A stretch of 64,000 bases of DNA from Cristatella mucedo (GCA_009760855.2 WPIO01000191.1:156501-220500), one strand, 5' to 3'; positions 1-11,373 are shown, counted from the stretch's first letter. The notes: a model not told the origin generated them from the sequence alone. Numbers and translations are program-made.

Positions 1-1245
1 TCTTATCAAAATAAAATTTTAGCCATAGATGATCATGGAAGTAAAGTTAAGAAGTTGATTCTTGATCTGAAACCAAGAGAGAAGTACATTATTCATTATG
101 GAAATTTACAGTTTGCATTAGCAAGAGGATATATCCTAACAAAGATACATAGAGTAATGAGTTTTTCACAAAGCGATTGGCTGGGTGGTTACATTAGAAA
201 TAACATTGAGAGAAGAAGCGAATAAAACGATGAGTTTAAAAAAGATTATTATAAATTAAAAAAATAATGCATTCTTTGGAAAGAAAATGGAAAATGTAAG
301 AGAGCGAGTGAACATTGAGCTATTTGATTTAAAATTTGAGAAAGATACTGCAACATCAAATAAAAGAGATATGAGTGCACGATTTAAAGATAGAAGACTT
401 TTCAGCACGGATCTAGTTGGAATAGAAACGACGAAGTCTGAATTATATATCTTAACAAACCGATCTATTAAGGTTTAGCTAATCTTGAGGTATCAAAATT
501 AGCAATGCAAGACTTTTATTATAATACGATGAAAGATAATTATGGAGATGCACTTACGCTTGCATATACTGATACTCATTCTTTAGTCATGAAGATAAAT
601 ACAGAGGATGTTTATAAGGACTTTGTGAATTATATAGATTATCTAGATCTCTCTGGTTATCCAAAAAATCAAGAAGTATGGAAATTAGAAGGATTTGAGA
701 AAATAATGGAAGATAACAAAGGAAGCTTAGGAAAAATTAAAGATGAGATATCAGAAAAATATACAATCGACACTGAAACAAAAGACTTCATTAGAGATGA
801 AAATGGAATTATGATAGATAATTCTGTCGTATTAGATGAGGGAGTTTTCTTATGACCAAAATAGTACTTCATGCAAATAGCAGTTGCAACGAAGAATGGC
901 ATAGAAGTGAAGTCTTCAGCGAAAAAAGCTAAAGGTACAAAACAGGATGTTGTAATGGAATTTGTATCACACTCTGATTATGTCGGATGTCTTGAGACTG
1001 GTAATGATGTTTATCGCAATTAATCGAGATTTCAAACAAGAAATCACCATATTTATACTATAACACAATCAAAAAAAGCACTACCAGCTTTTGATTCAAA
1101 GAGATACTGGTTGGACTGTGGAATCTGCAGCTACGCTTATGGACACTATAGAATAGCAGATGCATTGAGTAGTAATCTAAATCCAGGTCGGTGTAACACT
1201 TGCAATATTGGTGCTACTAATATAGATGCCCAAACGAAAGAGTAA
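1..1245 (+). pseudogene. Polinton/Maverick protein-primed DNA polymerase B, C-terminal half (decayed)
   Basis: The three plus frames together read as the palm-to-C-terminus part of a type-B, protein-primed polymerase of Polinton/Maverick elements. Pieces seen are a KYIIHYGNLQFAL block and the HRVMSFSQSDWL region (about 60-190), the FFGKKMENVRERV palm block (about 272-310), the motif C region YTDTHSL (about 565-585) and a C-terminal HHIYTI...KRYWLD...AYGHY block (about 1045-1160). The family normally has YxDTDS at motif C; here the second Asp is His, which should abolish metal binding. Stops at about 223, 476 and 853, plus frame changes, show it is dead. The 5' part lies outside the window or at 14857-16115. 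The sequence is strikingly AT-rich, unlike the later gene regions. Confidence 0.85.
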
Positions 1246-1636
1246 AGAAATCATTGAAGCTAAACCAAAAGTAAAAGTTGAACATGATCTACGAAAGACT
1301 ACAAAGGAAATGTATGAGCTAAAAAAAAGATATGGAATATGAGAAAGCAAGAGAAGAGTTAATTCTTGAAACGGCAGGAATAAAGTTATATTAAAATCAA
1401 AAATCTATAATATAGAAATTAAAAAAGTAGAAATTGAAAACGAAAAAGTTGAATCTGAATTTGAATCTGAATATAAAGAATCCGACAACAAAGATGATCC
1501 GGATTACAATCCAGAAGATTCAGAATACGAAAGTGATGATTCAGAGTATGACAGTGAAGATGGTTACGAACAAGCATTTTATTTTAAAGGAAGAATTAGA
1601 ATACAATTACGTAAATGAAGAAGATGAACTATAAAC
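1226..1636 (+). pseudogene. Small charged ORFs downstream of the Polinton polymerase
   Basis: Just after the polymerase an ATG at 1226 opens a short, very basic reading frame (begins MPKRKSKEII). It appears frame-shifted at a run of eight A residues near 1320. It is followed at about 1416-1618 by a strongly acidic stretch rich in Glu, Asp, Ser and Tyr (contains DSEYESDDSEYDSED) in an AT-rich context. No family is recognised. The position next to the polymerase and the matching base composition suggest small Polinton accessory genes. The exact starts and whether these are one gene or two cannot be decided from sequence. Confidence 0.35.
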
Positions 1637-1653
1637 AATATTTTTAATATAGA

Positions 1654-1929
1654 ATGGATTTTTCAAGAATTCTTAGTTGTGAACAATCAAGGGATACGGC
1701 TCTTAAAATTTGTCTACAAAAATTAAAGAAAGTAGATCAGAGAATTGTCAAGCATTCACTTGATAAACTTATTCCAGATTTAGATAGCTCATACACTGCT
1801 GTTCTTGTTGAGATTTGCGGTACATGTGGTAAACTAATGGAATGTAGAAGTAAAAAAAATACAATGTTGTTAAAAGCTGATAAAAAATCAAAAACTCCGA
1901 ATACTAAACAGGGTGTACAAATTAATTAA
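1654..1929 (+). CDS. Hypothetical 91-aa Polinton-associated protein
   Basis: Intact ORF of 91 codons starting MDFSRILSCEQSRD, in the same orientation as the polymerase relic and sharing its AT-rich, Lys-rich composition. It carries a CGTCGKLMEC cluster (Cys spacing CxxC then C) near residues 55-65, which might be half of a metal site, and a basic Lys-rich C-terminus. No signal peptide or membrane segment is visible. I do not recognise the family. It is more intact than the polymerase upstream, but short ORFs in AT-rich DNA can persist by chance. Confidence 0.35.
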   Translation: MDFSRILSCEQSRDTALKICLQKLKKVDQRIVKHSLDKLIPDLDSSYTAVLVEICGTCGKLMECRSKKNTMLLKADKKSKTPNTKQGVQIN

Positions 1930-2158
1930 ATAATTTTAAATTAAATGTTTTTCTTAATAGTATATATGGAAGTAACAAATTATAGGATTATTAAAGCAAT
2001 TCAAGATATTAGTGAAGGTAGAAAAAAAATAAAAAGATAAACTTATTAAGATTATTTTTGATATGTGTATCCATGAAGATAAAAGTGAGAAACTTAAGAT
2101 GAAAGCAAGAGAATTAATATAAGTTTAGTGTTTTGTACTTTTTTAAATAGTACAGGAA

Positions 2159-2506
2159 ATGTCGGCAACTACAACTGATATCACTGACCCGAATCTTGCT
2201 ACATCTGCAACTCTGCTGAAGGCATATGTTGACTATCTTGTAAAGTCTAGAATGACTGCTTATGATCAGCAAACACTTGACTCAGATATCTCAATTATGA
2301 CAGATACTTCTGTCAAAAAGTTTTATATTGATGAATGCGACATTGAGGCGCAAAAGGTTATTAGCTCTGAAATGGCAAGTATAACAAGTGATCTTGAAGC
2401 AACAGTTAGATCTAAAGTCGGTGTACTTCTTGATACGTCTGGAGAAATCTCTGGATATAGTTTATCAACAGAATTTATACGGGAATGCTTGGATTGGAGG
2501 GTTTAG
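2159..2506 (+). CDS. Hypothetical 115-aa Polinton-associated protein
   Basis: Intact ORF, begins MSATTTDITDPNLATS, Ser/Thr/Asp-rich and acidic with no obvious motif. It is the last ORF of the AT-rich block; composition changes abruptly after about 2620, where a CCGT/CTGT satellite begins. It could be a small structural or accessory protein of the Polinton, or the N-terminal part of a longer protein cut off by a stop at 2504-2506 (the upstream codons read FIRECLDWRV). Function unknown. Confidence 0.35.
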   Translation: MSATTTDITDPNLATSATLLKAYVDYLVKSRMTAYDQQTLDSDISIMTDTSVKKFYIDECDIEAQKVISSEMASITSDLEATVRSKVGVLLDTSGEISGYSLSTEFIRECLDWRV

Positions 2507-2654
2507 ATTATAGGTCTATTACGCCTTGAGAATTCTACTCCTGTTAATAAACTAATTTCAATAATATCTAAATTGCTTGTATTTGTAAAACCACGTTGAG
2601 TTTTCAAAACTGAATAACTAACGTTAAAGGTAGTATGTTTCTATCCTAGGTATA

Positions 2655-3228
2655 ACTATCTAGGTCTGTCCGTCTGTCCGAATGTCCGTCCGTCCGTCTG
2701 TTCATCTGTCAGTCTGTCCATCTGTCTGGCCGTCCGTCCCGCTGTAGTCTATCTATTTATCTGTCTGTCTGTCTGTCTGTCTCCGTCCATCCATCCATCC
2801 GTCCGTCCGTCCGTCCGTCTGTCTGTTCGTCCGGCTGGCTGTCTCTCCGACTGTTTGTCTCTCTGCCTGTTTGTCCGTCTGTCCATCTGTCCGTCAATCC
2901 GTCTGTCAGTCTGTCCGTCCGTCTGTACATCCGTCCGTCCGTCTGTCTGTCCGTCCGTCCATCCGTCTGTCCATCTGTCCGTCTATTTTTCCGTCCGTCT
3001 TTCCATCCGTCCGTTCATCCGTCTGTCCGTCCGTCCGTCCGTCCGCCTGTCTGTATGCCCGTCTGTCCGGCTGTCCGAATGTCGGTCTGTCCGTCTTTTC
3101 ATCTGTCAGTCTGTCCATCTGTCTGGCCGTCCGTCCTGCTGTCCGTCCATCCGTCTGTCTCCGTCTGTCCGTCCATCTGTCTGTCTCCGTCCGTCCGTCT
3201 GTCTGTCTGTGTTTGTGTCTGTCTGCAG
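2655..3228 (+). repeat. Degenerate (CCGT/CTGT)n tetranucleotide satellite
   Basis: About 570 bases built almost only from CTGT, CCGT, CCAT and related 4-mers. All long ORFs across it (Pro/Ser/Val/Cys-rich on plus, Asp/Arg/Thr-rich on minus) are artefacts of the repeat. Confidence 0.95.
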
Positions 3229-4225
3229 AGCCTCCAAAGACAGGCAACGAGTAATGAGACAAGCTATAAATGGACCCTTTTTGGAGCACAGTTGAAAACC
3301 CTGCAATCCCAGTAGTGGCAACGTCGCTTAAGGTCACCGGATTGTTCGCCGTTGAGTAGCCTGCATCTGTGAAAGGTTGATGCGTTTCTGTACCTGCTGT
3401 CTGCCGTATATGCAGGCTGTTCTAGTGAGATCACCAGCTCTAGCGAGGCTACAGCGAACCCACTTCTTTTACTATCCGGCCAGTAACGGTACCGGCGGTT
3501 TTCGACACAAGTTCTTGGTCATAACGAATTTTTCACTATTAATTCACAGTTTCTAGAAGGAAAGTAACTCTTGGAGGAGTTACAATTAAGCTGAATTTTT
3601 TTTAAATTATCCTTGAAATTTTTAATAAGGAATCGATTATAGCGATTTGGCCGTCAATGCTGCAGTGAATACTTTGCACGGACAACGTATTAATGCCGGA
3701 GTTTCAAATAGGATCGCTGCAAACGATGCTGCTAAATCAGAATTTTTTCAAGGCACGGTTTAAAGATTGGCATATCAATTGGCAGAAAAGAGGTAACATT
3801 ATTTGTCTTATGCTGTGTTACTAGCAGTCAATTTGCCTTCTGATGACCTGTTAGAGTCAAGGTCACTGGTCTTGGTGCATTCAGCCAAACATTGCTGTCT
3901 CATCCAATCAAATTATTCCATACTGTAAAAACATTTCGAACCCCCTAAAATGATGCAGGACACTTGGCTAAGAATAGTTGGCTATTAAAAATACATAAAA
4001 TAAGTTGTTTGATGATTAGAACTTGGAATGGTTTCAGCAATATCACGTGCAAGGACATAAAAAGACACGCGAAGCTATTCTCACCCTAACTAAAAGATAA
4101 AAATGAGCAGTTGCCTATTCCCGGAAAAGCGGAGTCTAACGTTTCGGTTTTGGGTTTTCGCCGTCGGTTGTTATCGCTACCAGCCAGAGAGTTCAGCTCT
4201 AGAGGGCGTTATTATTTTGATACTT
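3229..4225. other. Unique-looking spacer, no gene recognised
   Basis: About 1 kb without a supportable ORF. The stretch 3830-3870 (gacctgttagagtcaaggtc) resembles sequence at 60490-60520, so part of it is probably old repeat. Confidence 0.4.
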
Positions 4226-4229
4226 TAGT

Positions 4230-4556
4230 GTTTGCTTAGTTTTCAGTGACGGTCCGGTGTTCTTTTAGGGCCGTGTAGCTTTTATTTACCAATTTCTCCG
4301 GAAAGTACTTCTCCGTCGGCATTTTTTTTTCACAGAAACTCAGATTATTGAGCTCGATATACTACTTCCGGTGATAATGTATTTAAAAAAATACATGTTT
4401 TACCATTTTCTGGCAATTTGAAAAATAGTCAAAACTTGGAATAGTATCTGTGACTTGTTTGTCGGTTAGTGGGAAAAATAAAACACTTTGACATTTTAAC
4501 CTTTAATCGGGCCATTTTCAATATCTGTTGCTTACCACAGTCACTATTAGTTTCAT
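4230..4556 (+). repeat. Interspersed repeat R, copy 1
   Basis: Shares an ordered set of short blocks with 51740-52040, 62690-62930 and (inverted) 48400-48640. Core blocks are ttgagctcgatata / ctacttccggt near 4350-4373, a taccatttt...ggcaatttg segment, tggaatagtatctgtgacttgtttgtc near 4437-4462 and a cagtcactattagttt end near 4540. It is non-coding, and its class is unknown. Confidence 0.55.
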
Positions 4557-4605
4557 TTTCAACACCGGAACTCGAATTCGAACAGAAAACGTGCTCCACG
4601 TTTAA

Positions 4606-4770
4606 GTTCTTTTAAATATGGTCAAGTCAGGGGATGTTCTGACGCAAGTCGGGAGGGAGTTTTAGGCTTTGGGAGCATAAGAACTGAATGCACCATCTCC
4701 AAAGGATTTGAGGTTTGTACGAGGTAGTGGTAAACTGTTGGATTCCTAAAAGCTGGTGGTACGATACTCA
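4606..4770 (-). mobile_element. LINE-A fragment (3' ORF end)
   Basis: Read on the minus strand this matches the C-terminal end of the LINE-A ORF (FGD-AFSSYAPKAWNSL region and the following FK-LK segment) seen better at 18700-18900. It is truncated on both sides. A short minus ORF over it is not a gene. Confidence 0.7.
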
Positions 4771-5099
4771 TCGGTCTCATCGTACCCATACTCAGCACCA
4801 ACATACTCAAGGACTCCGGGTCGCCACTGTCAGAGCATCGTCGCTGTCGTCGAACGGCACCTTCACATGAAGAATTACCATGTAGGTGCCGTTGTCCATC
4901 ACCAGATTTGGTTCTAAAGTTGGAGTTCCGTCGAGCACAGAAGGGTGACGTCGGCGATTTTCAGTTCGCGGTTTTATGTACTACTATTTACTTCTTTATT
5001 AGATATTGGGCTCATTTTGAGAGGACTGAAAAGCACCTAAGTAGTACCACTAAGTAATACAGTACGCATCGTACAGTATTACGGCAACCAGCTTCGGTG

Positions 5100-5770
5100 A
5101 TAATAATAATAATAATGCACTTGATAAAGCGTCCCTGAGAACTCAATCTTTTTCTAGGCGCTTTGCATTCGCTGCAAGAGAGACAAGATCGAATGGTGAG
5201 TGGTATCGTGCTTGATCAACAACATGAATAACATGGTTAGGGGTGACATGCACAGGGTCAGCATGCAAGTGTGATAAGTGGTAGCATTCAACAGTGCCAC
5301 ACACATAAGACTATAAAGTACGAATCGCATGGGCCCACTAAATGCTGTCGTAAATACGTGCATTATTGATTTCTTTTTAAATGTGGTCAAGTCAGGGGAT
5401 GGCATGATGGAAGTCAGGTGTGAGTTCCAGGCTTTGGGAGCATAGGAACTAAAGGCACGGTCTCCAAAGAATTTGAGGCGTGTACGAGGTATAGATAAAC
5501 AGTTAGATTCCGAAAAACTGGTGATGCGATGCTTAGCCTGGTGGGGGAGTGGATCTGATAAGTTGACTAGAGCCAAATAATTAAGTACCCTAAGAGTGAG
5601 CAACACAACCTTGAATTCGATGCGTTGCTTGACTGATAGCCAGTGCAGGTCGGCGAGAAGTGTTTTGATGTGACTACTGCGAAGCTCACGACAGACAAGA
5701 TTGGCTTTTGAGTTTGGCAGCAGCTAGAAGTGCCTGATTGAATATGCTGGTAGACCAGTAAGCAGTACTG
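5100..5770 (-). mobile_element. LINE-A 3' fragment with (ATT)n tail
   Basis: Starts on the plus strand with taataataataataat followed by the LINE-A terminal block (gataaagcgtccctgagaact...ggcgctttgcat). It then continues as the C-terminal reverse-transcriptase ORF (minus; SESNCLSIPRTRLKFFGDRAF region). The 5' end is truncated at about 5770 within the SRLDFCNSLL region. It carries stops and frame changes and is inactive. Confidence 0.85.
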
Positions 5771-5968
5771 TATGCCCTACAGCATTCAACATTGTGATAT
5801 GTAAATACTAAATTGTTTATTTTTTATTTTTACCTTCATATTTATCATTTGTAAAAAAATTCAATTCGATTACTTCTCTGTGTGAGCGTCAGAACTTGTC
5901 ATAGTATACCCTACTTAAGATAGGTCACCAGTGTTTTTTCGATCTGTGTGTATTTCGTAAGTCTGGGG

Positions 5969-6292
<324 letters not shown>

Positions 6293-6599
6293 ATATGTAT
6301 ATATATATGCTTGTGTCGTAGGGAAGTCTGCGAGTCCGGGAAGTTCAGTGAGCCCTTATCTTCAAACTGAGAGAGTCCGGCCTTCAGCCTCCACAGGTAA
6401 GGTCAGCAGCTGCCTTGCCAGAGACTGGTTCTCGACTCATAGCTATATTTAGACCACGAGTCTCGACCTGTCGTTCCCGGCCTGGAGGTTCGTCCAGGTG
6501 CATGCCTTTGGACGTGCTGCCCATGGGTGCCACCAGGAGCCGGTCATCATTCGAAATGATCGCCAGCAGTCGAGAAGTTGGCGGCCATTTCCCCGTCTC

Positions 6600-6900
6600 A
6601 TCTGATCGTTTAATGCAAAGCAGCAGCAGCATTAGCAGCAGCAGTAGCCAGTAGCAGCAGGAGCATTAGTAGCAGCAGTAGGAAATAGCAGCAGCAGCAC
6701 CAACAGCAGCAGCATTAGGCAGTAGCAGCAGCAGCATGAGATCGGACCAGAGCAGCTCGTGCTCGTACGAATGGAGACATTTCAAGTGAATGGTTTGTTC
6801 ATGTACTATTCACCACTTGCAATTCATCACTAAAATGCAAATGTACGAGTACTTGGAGTACGTGCAGCAGTCAAGCGAAGCTGAGTGACACACACAGTGC
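6600..6900 (-). repeat. Partial copy of the TRIM-propeller gene 3' flank plus AGC repeats
   Basis: Contains AGC/CAG runs (6615-6735), then agcagctcgtgctcgtacga...gagacatttcaag, which recurs at 7230-7275, 26715-26755 and 52545-52585. In each of those places it lies downstream (minus strand) of a propeller exon. This copy lacks a clear AATAAA and is a duplicated 3' flank. Confidence 0.6.
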
Positions 6901-6954
6901 TCGTTAGATGGTCCTTGGAGCTGCATTCGAGGCAGACCAAACTTCTCTGTTACC

Positions 6955-7158
6955 TGTCTTCTCTGCCACTTGACTTCTCTGTCACCAGTTTTCTCTGTCA
7001 CCAGTCTTCTCGGTCACCAGTCTTCTCGGTCACCAGTCTTTTCTGTCACCAGTCTTCTCGGTCACCAGTCTTCTCTGTCACCAGTCTTCTCGGTCACCGG
7101 CCTTCTCTCTCACCAGTCTTCTCTGTAACCAGTCTTCTCTGTCACCAGTCTTCTCGGA
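6955..7158 (+). repeat. 16-bp minisatellite (cttctcTGTCACCAGT)
   Basis: About a dozen head-to-tail copies of a 16-base unit, cttctc(t/g)gtcaccagt, with point differences between copies. The Ser/Val/Thr-rich ORF over it is not a gene. Confidence 0.9.
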
Positions 7159-7301
7159 CCTAACGTCGGACGAACGCTAGCTGCTGCTGCTGCTGCTGCT
7201 ACTGCTGATGCAAAGCAGCAGCCTGAGGCCTGACTAGAACAGCTCGTGCTCGTACGAGTGGAGACATTTCAAGTGACTCGCTAGTTCATGGATTATTCAA
7301 C

Positions 7302-7307
7302 TTTATT
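7302..7307 (-). terminator. Poly(A) signal of block-0 TRIM-propeller relic
   Basis: TTTATT on plus (AATAAA on minus) inside gattattcaactttattcgttgcaatgca. This is the same context as 26777-26782 and 52604-52609, each downstream of a propeller exon. Confidence 0.6.
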
Positions 7308-7379
7308 CGTTGCAATGCATATGTACATGTGCGTGCAGTGCCTGCTGCTGTCGAGCGAGATTGATTGACATGGCAGTGG

Positions 7380-7600
7380 TAGGTAGGAAGGTGGTGAGCC
7401 GTGATGGCACACTAGGTGAGGCGGTTGCTTTCACGACCTCGGTCCTGAGGTCTCGGGTTCGATTCCTGCGGTGGGCGATCCTTTATTGCCACTGCAAGCG
7501 GTGGTGATAGCCTTAAAGGCTCTTCTGTCGCTATACAAAAGAGGGTGTTTAATCAGCTAGGGTTTATTTATTTACTAAGGTACGTAGGTAGGTAGTGTTT
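7380..7600 (+). mobile_element. SINE-2 (tRNA-derived), copy 1
   Basis: A tRNA-like head carries an A box around 7405-7418 (tggcacactaggtg) and a perfect B box gggttcgattcc at 7456-7467. It is followed by a body (ggcgatcctttattgccactgcaagcggtggtgatagcc...ggctcttctgtcgctatac) and a gct-aggg-TTTATTTATTTA tail. The same arrangement recurs at 14085-14300 (+), 47097-47282 (-) and 47584-47768 (-). Confidence 0.9.
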
Positions 7601-8676
7601 CTCGCTGGAGCAGCAGCTTCGCCCCAGCATCAGCTCTCAGCCACCGCTGCTGTTGCTGCTAATGCAGCATTAGTCGCCTTCTGCTCTCTCGCTTCGTCAT
7701 AGGGAAGCACGTCATTGGTGTCATAGGCGTCTTAGGCATCATAGGCTTGCACGGCCCTCTGTCGTCTGCCAGCGACAGGCTCGCAAGCTGCTGCAGTCCG
7801 TGGCTGCTGCTGTAGGAAATGACTACCTGTACTCCATCCTCGGTCTCTCTGCACTGAGCTCCCGCCCTGCAGTCGCTGCTCCTGTCTCCCTGCACAGCCA
7901 TGCTGTCTGCCCCACTCTAGCTGCCCAGCCTCGGCACTGAGTCCCTGCAGCAGCTACCCTTTCACAGCCGGGTACACGAGGCCGCCTGCAGCGCAGACGT
8001 CCCGCGCTGCCTCCTCGATGCTCAGCTTGTGTCTCCACTGTCAGTCTCCTCTGTGGCTGCAGCTGTCCACTATATACGGCTCTCTGCTACCATTCAGCCT
8101 CACCCTGCCACAGCTCGTAGTGACCAGAGCAGCAGTGGCAGTGAGAGCCTCGCTGCCTATGTCATTTCTCGTACTCGCTGCTGCTGTACAGCAGCCGCCC
8201 CGAGCTCAGCTGCAGCAGCAGCTGCAGCCCTCGCCTAGGATAGCCGCCCTCGGTCACAGCGAGCAGGTCGCCGAGCACGGACAGCCGCCCGGGACACCAC
8301 GGCAGCTCAGTGGCACGTCGTGCCTAGAGCCATTCCGAGTCCCGGCAGCAGCAGCATCAGCACTTCATGCTGCGTCTGAGCAGCATGAAGTGCTGTGAGT
8401 AGTGCAAGCCTACAGCAGCATGTCCGTCATGCAGGGACCGCACCGGGATGGATGACCCCATCGTCCCCTCCATTGCTCAGCCTTGCAGGTCTCCAGATGT
8501 TCAGCTCTCTGCCACTCTGACTGTATACCAGCAGGTCGTGCTCGTAGGCAGCCAGCAGCAGATGCCTCTCTGACGTCACAGACAGGTCGCAGCAATCGAC
8601 AGGTGTCTGGAAGAGGCTGCTGGAGGCCGAGTCAATGTGCAGCACTGGCTGCTCCTCTGCTACAACGAACGCTGCA
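7600..8676 (-). pseudogene. Block 0 propeller exon (TRIM-propeller family), decayed
   Basis: The minus strand matches the propeller exons at 26855-27862 and 52731-53656. It begins at about 8676 after an acceptor-like attcaggcag and reads AAFVVAEEQPVLHID, then LSVTSERHLLLAAYEHDLLV and YSQSGRELNIWRP. About 70 codons in, a net +4-nt change near 8445-8460 relative to block 2 shifts the frame, and the frame then meets TGA at about 8427. Later blade remnants (SSHGLQQLASLSLADDRG) appear in another frame near 7740-7830. The end is disturbed by a short cattggtgtcataggcgtc-type repeat. This is the oldest-looking paralog. Confidence 0.75.
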
Positions 8677-10365
8677 CTGCCTGAATATAGGCACACGATT
8701 TTTTATTTGTTATCCAAGATATAACATTCACTATCTTGATATTGGCAAACGATAGCAATCTTGGGCGTTACAAGCTCTATTTATGAATCTTTATTTTGCA
8801 GTCTTGAGGCGGCTGAAGTGCAGCACTGGCTGCTCCTTTGCTACGACGAACGCTGCATTGTGTGAATACAGGCAAACATAGGCATGAGTTTTTTTATTTA
8901 TGTATATATATTTTTTTTCAGGAAGAGCGATTGAGCCACAGCTGCTACACTATGTAATTCAGAGTATGTTGACCCCTTACGGTTGCTTAGCGAAAAATAC
9001 AATGGCTGATAGAACGAAAACTTATTGCTGGCATAAACGAACAAGCAGAATTTTTGCATACCAGCTGCAATTTGCTACTACTCTGTTTGCATAAGAAAAC
9101 TTTCAATCGCATGAAAATTTATTTTTTAATTTATTTATTTTCAATTGATGCGCCATGTTGCTTTACTTGGCAGGTCTCGCATGGTACAATCTTACCTTAA
9201 ATCATTGTTACACAATAAAATGAAGAAAAATGTTTAATTCCTTCACTGTATTTTTGCAAAACGTCTGGTTGCATTTCCAGCCTTTTAATTTTTACCGGAA
9301 CCACAATTAAGTTGTTGTTGCTAAGCTGAATCACGCATGCATCTGTGGCATGCAAGAAGTCACTGAAGCACAATCCTTTGAGCCCTACGTATTGCACAAA
9401 TAGAAACGGCGATAGCCCAGTCATTTGAGCATGCTAATGTTAGTACTTGTTCACTGGAAAATTACTTCTCTTTCATCGTCAATCAATGCCTACTTAGCAT
9501 AGACCTTCCTATTATTACTACTACAGGACAATCACGATGCTGCTTTATTTTAGGTAAGTCTCCTTAATAACTTTAATTGTAATGGGTCGTTTGCATGGCG
9601 CCCTAGCTGAGCTACGTTTCCATCCAGGTGCTGCAAAAATCGCTGAACCAGTGTCACAAAAGGTTTACTGGCAGAAAAAGTGTTATGACTTTATGTGCAT
9701 GCAGCAGTAAACATCTATCATGCTTACACCAGAATGCTAAAGCAAACAAAAATACACTCTTTGCTGCATGTTTTCAAAACCTCTGTCTAGAAACATACAC
9801 AGCGTTGTGCACTAGTCCACGTTGCCTTCACTTCATATCGCCATGCCAGCCGAAATCTTGCAGCTACCGTCTGCATCAATCTCCTTGGTTTTGCTATAGC
9901 AGTCACAATGTGAACCCAAGGTCTCAGGTCAGGAAAGTCTAATTAAAACCTCTTTTCTCTGTCTATTCCTTCGAGGAGGATAATGTAATGGAATCAAGCA
10001 GCCTCCCACCTAGGCTGGTCTGTGAGGTAAGACGGTTCTTATTGCACCATCAGTAGGAAGTGAGATGCGTGAAAACTGCAAGCCCATCAAGCAGCAAACA
10101 CGTACATTTGAAGCTAATCACAAATGCCTGCACTACTAGCACGTCACCACTAACCATGTTATTCATGTTGTTTGTATATCAAGCATGATATTACTCACCA
10201 TTCAATTGCATTCCCCTTTGCAGCAAATGTAAAGCACCTAGAGAGAGATTGAGTTCTCTGAGGGTGTTTTATCAAGTGCATTATTATTATTATTATTATT
10301 ACTGCAACTTCAGTAGGAAGTGAGATGCGTGAAAATTGCAAGCCCATCAAGCAGCAAACACATAC
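8677..10365 (-). other. Block 0 intron relic
   Basis: Non-coding sequence collinear with 27863-30145 and partly with 53657-56290. Shared blocks are the ataacattcactatcttgatattggcaaacgatagcaatctt stretch (about 8718-8762), a gagccacagctgctacac block (8931) and agcatgcaagaagtcactga-type sequence (9350). It corresponds to the intron between the 55-nt exon and the propeller exon. I see no gene of its own. Confidence 0.6.
10139..10303 (+). mobile_element. LINE-A 3'-tail fragment flanked by a long direct repeat
   Basis: Only the last ~165 bases of LINE-A: gtcaccactaaccatgttattcat, the terminal hairpin block aaagcacctagagagagattgagttctctgaggg and an (ATT)n tail. The flanks 10039-10138 and 10304-10400 are near-identical direct copies (both contain cagtaggaagtgagatgcgtgaaaa and gcaagcccatcaagcagcaaaca). 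This is an unusually long target-site duplication. Confidence 0.8.
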
Positions 10366-10420
10366 CTTTGAAGCTAATCACAAATGGCTGCACTAATACC
10401 CATATCCAGATAGCACGGGC
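10366..10420 (-). pseudogene. Block 0 copy of the 55-nt linker exon (dead)
   Basis: Aligns base for base in length with the block 1 exon at 30146-30200 and keeps the donor aaag/GTATGTG. The acceptor AG is lost (atttgc in place of cacag), and the reading frame has a TAG four codons before the end. The exon is therefore not usable. Confidence 0.6.
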
Positions 10421-11181
10421 AAATGACGACGGTGAAGAAGCCGAAGCCAGCCGTCGGAAATGATGTGATTCCATATCGTTAAAATCCGTGGCTCAACTGA
10501 GAATTGTTGGGCAGCTACCGTCAAAGCTGGTCCATCACGAGGGATAAGCAGACCTTTTCAGGCATGCTCGCCGTTAAGGCCGTCAGTTCGTAAAGCTAGT
10601 CGAGTTGGCTAGCTCTTACTTCAACTGCTTAGCAAGTCAAATCTATTTTTAGACGCCTTCTACTTACTTTGTCGGCTTAAGCACTTACAAGTAACGAGCA
10701 CGGCACTCAGAAACATTGGGCATCACCAATTATCAGTACCATCCGAACCAAAAATCCGACTATCTTTTACGTCTTAGTTTGTTCAGGTAATAGATTTATG
10801 CCGGGAATTAGTTATTATAGATTTAGGTGTTGTCTTTGACAGCTAATATTTTGAAAGCTTTATTCAGTAGATACCTTGCACGGCAATCCATAACTTCCAA
10901 TTGTTATATAAGATTAGGGACTGTCTTCCACGGTGGCTTGCAAACAATTATGCTAGCTCTGTACGAATCCGATGGGAAACGAGGCATTAAGTCGATGAAA
11001 CAATTGTGTTAGCACTAGGCAGCTGAAGGCTGTCTGCAGTCAACAAAAAATAAAATATGTCATCCAGTAAAGCTATACTGTCAGAGGTTGTGAACTCATA
11101 TTCAAGGTTCCCTGTTTTGCTATTGCCTCGGCATAAGAAAGTTTCGGGTTGGCAGCTTGCATCCAGAAAATGTCAACTCAC

Positions 11182-11301
11182 CTGCAATATCCAAACCACC
11201 AGCACCCTCTTTAATGGTGATAACTTCGGCAGCCATGCGGCCAAGGCAGTCTGCAGAGCAGAATCTCAATGGCTGCAACTGCAATACTTTGGCAAGATTT
11301 G
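11182..11301 (-). pseudogene. Block 0 copy of the 120-nt exon (reading frame open)
   Basis: Minus-strand exon between acceptor ctcttaccag and donor gcag/GTGAGT. In frame it reads NLAKVLQLQPLRFCSADC then LGRMAAEVITIKEGAGGLDI, with no stop. Parallel exons are at 31220-31339, 56459-56578 and (partial) 14738-14832. The exon itself is intact, but the gene around it is broken: the TRIM exon upstream is replaced by a LINE at 11374, and the next exons are damaged. The peptide family is not recognised. Confidence 0.7.
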
Positions 11302-11373
11302 CTGGTAAGAGCTGTAATCTAGGCCAGGTGACACAAAGCCTGCTGCGTTTCGCAGGCAGCTACCTGTTGTCAG

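Noticed and set aside
2855-3337. Several Pro/Ser/Val/Cys-rich or Asp/Arg/Thr-rich ORFs of 70-146 codons
   Set aside because: They follow the CCGT/CTGT satellite in all frames; low-complexity artefacts.
7395-7470. Possible tRNA gene (perfect B box)
   Set aside because: No proper acceptor stem, and the same unit recurs with a fixed body and tail; it is a SINE head. The same applies at 39175, 14110, 47230, 47700 and 50200.
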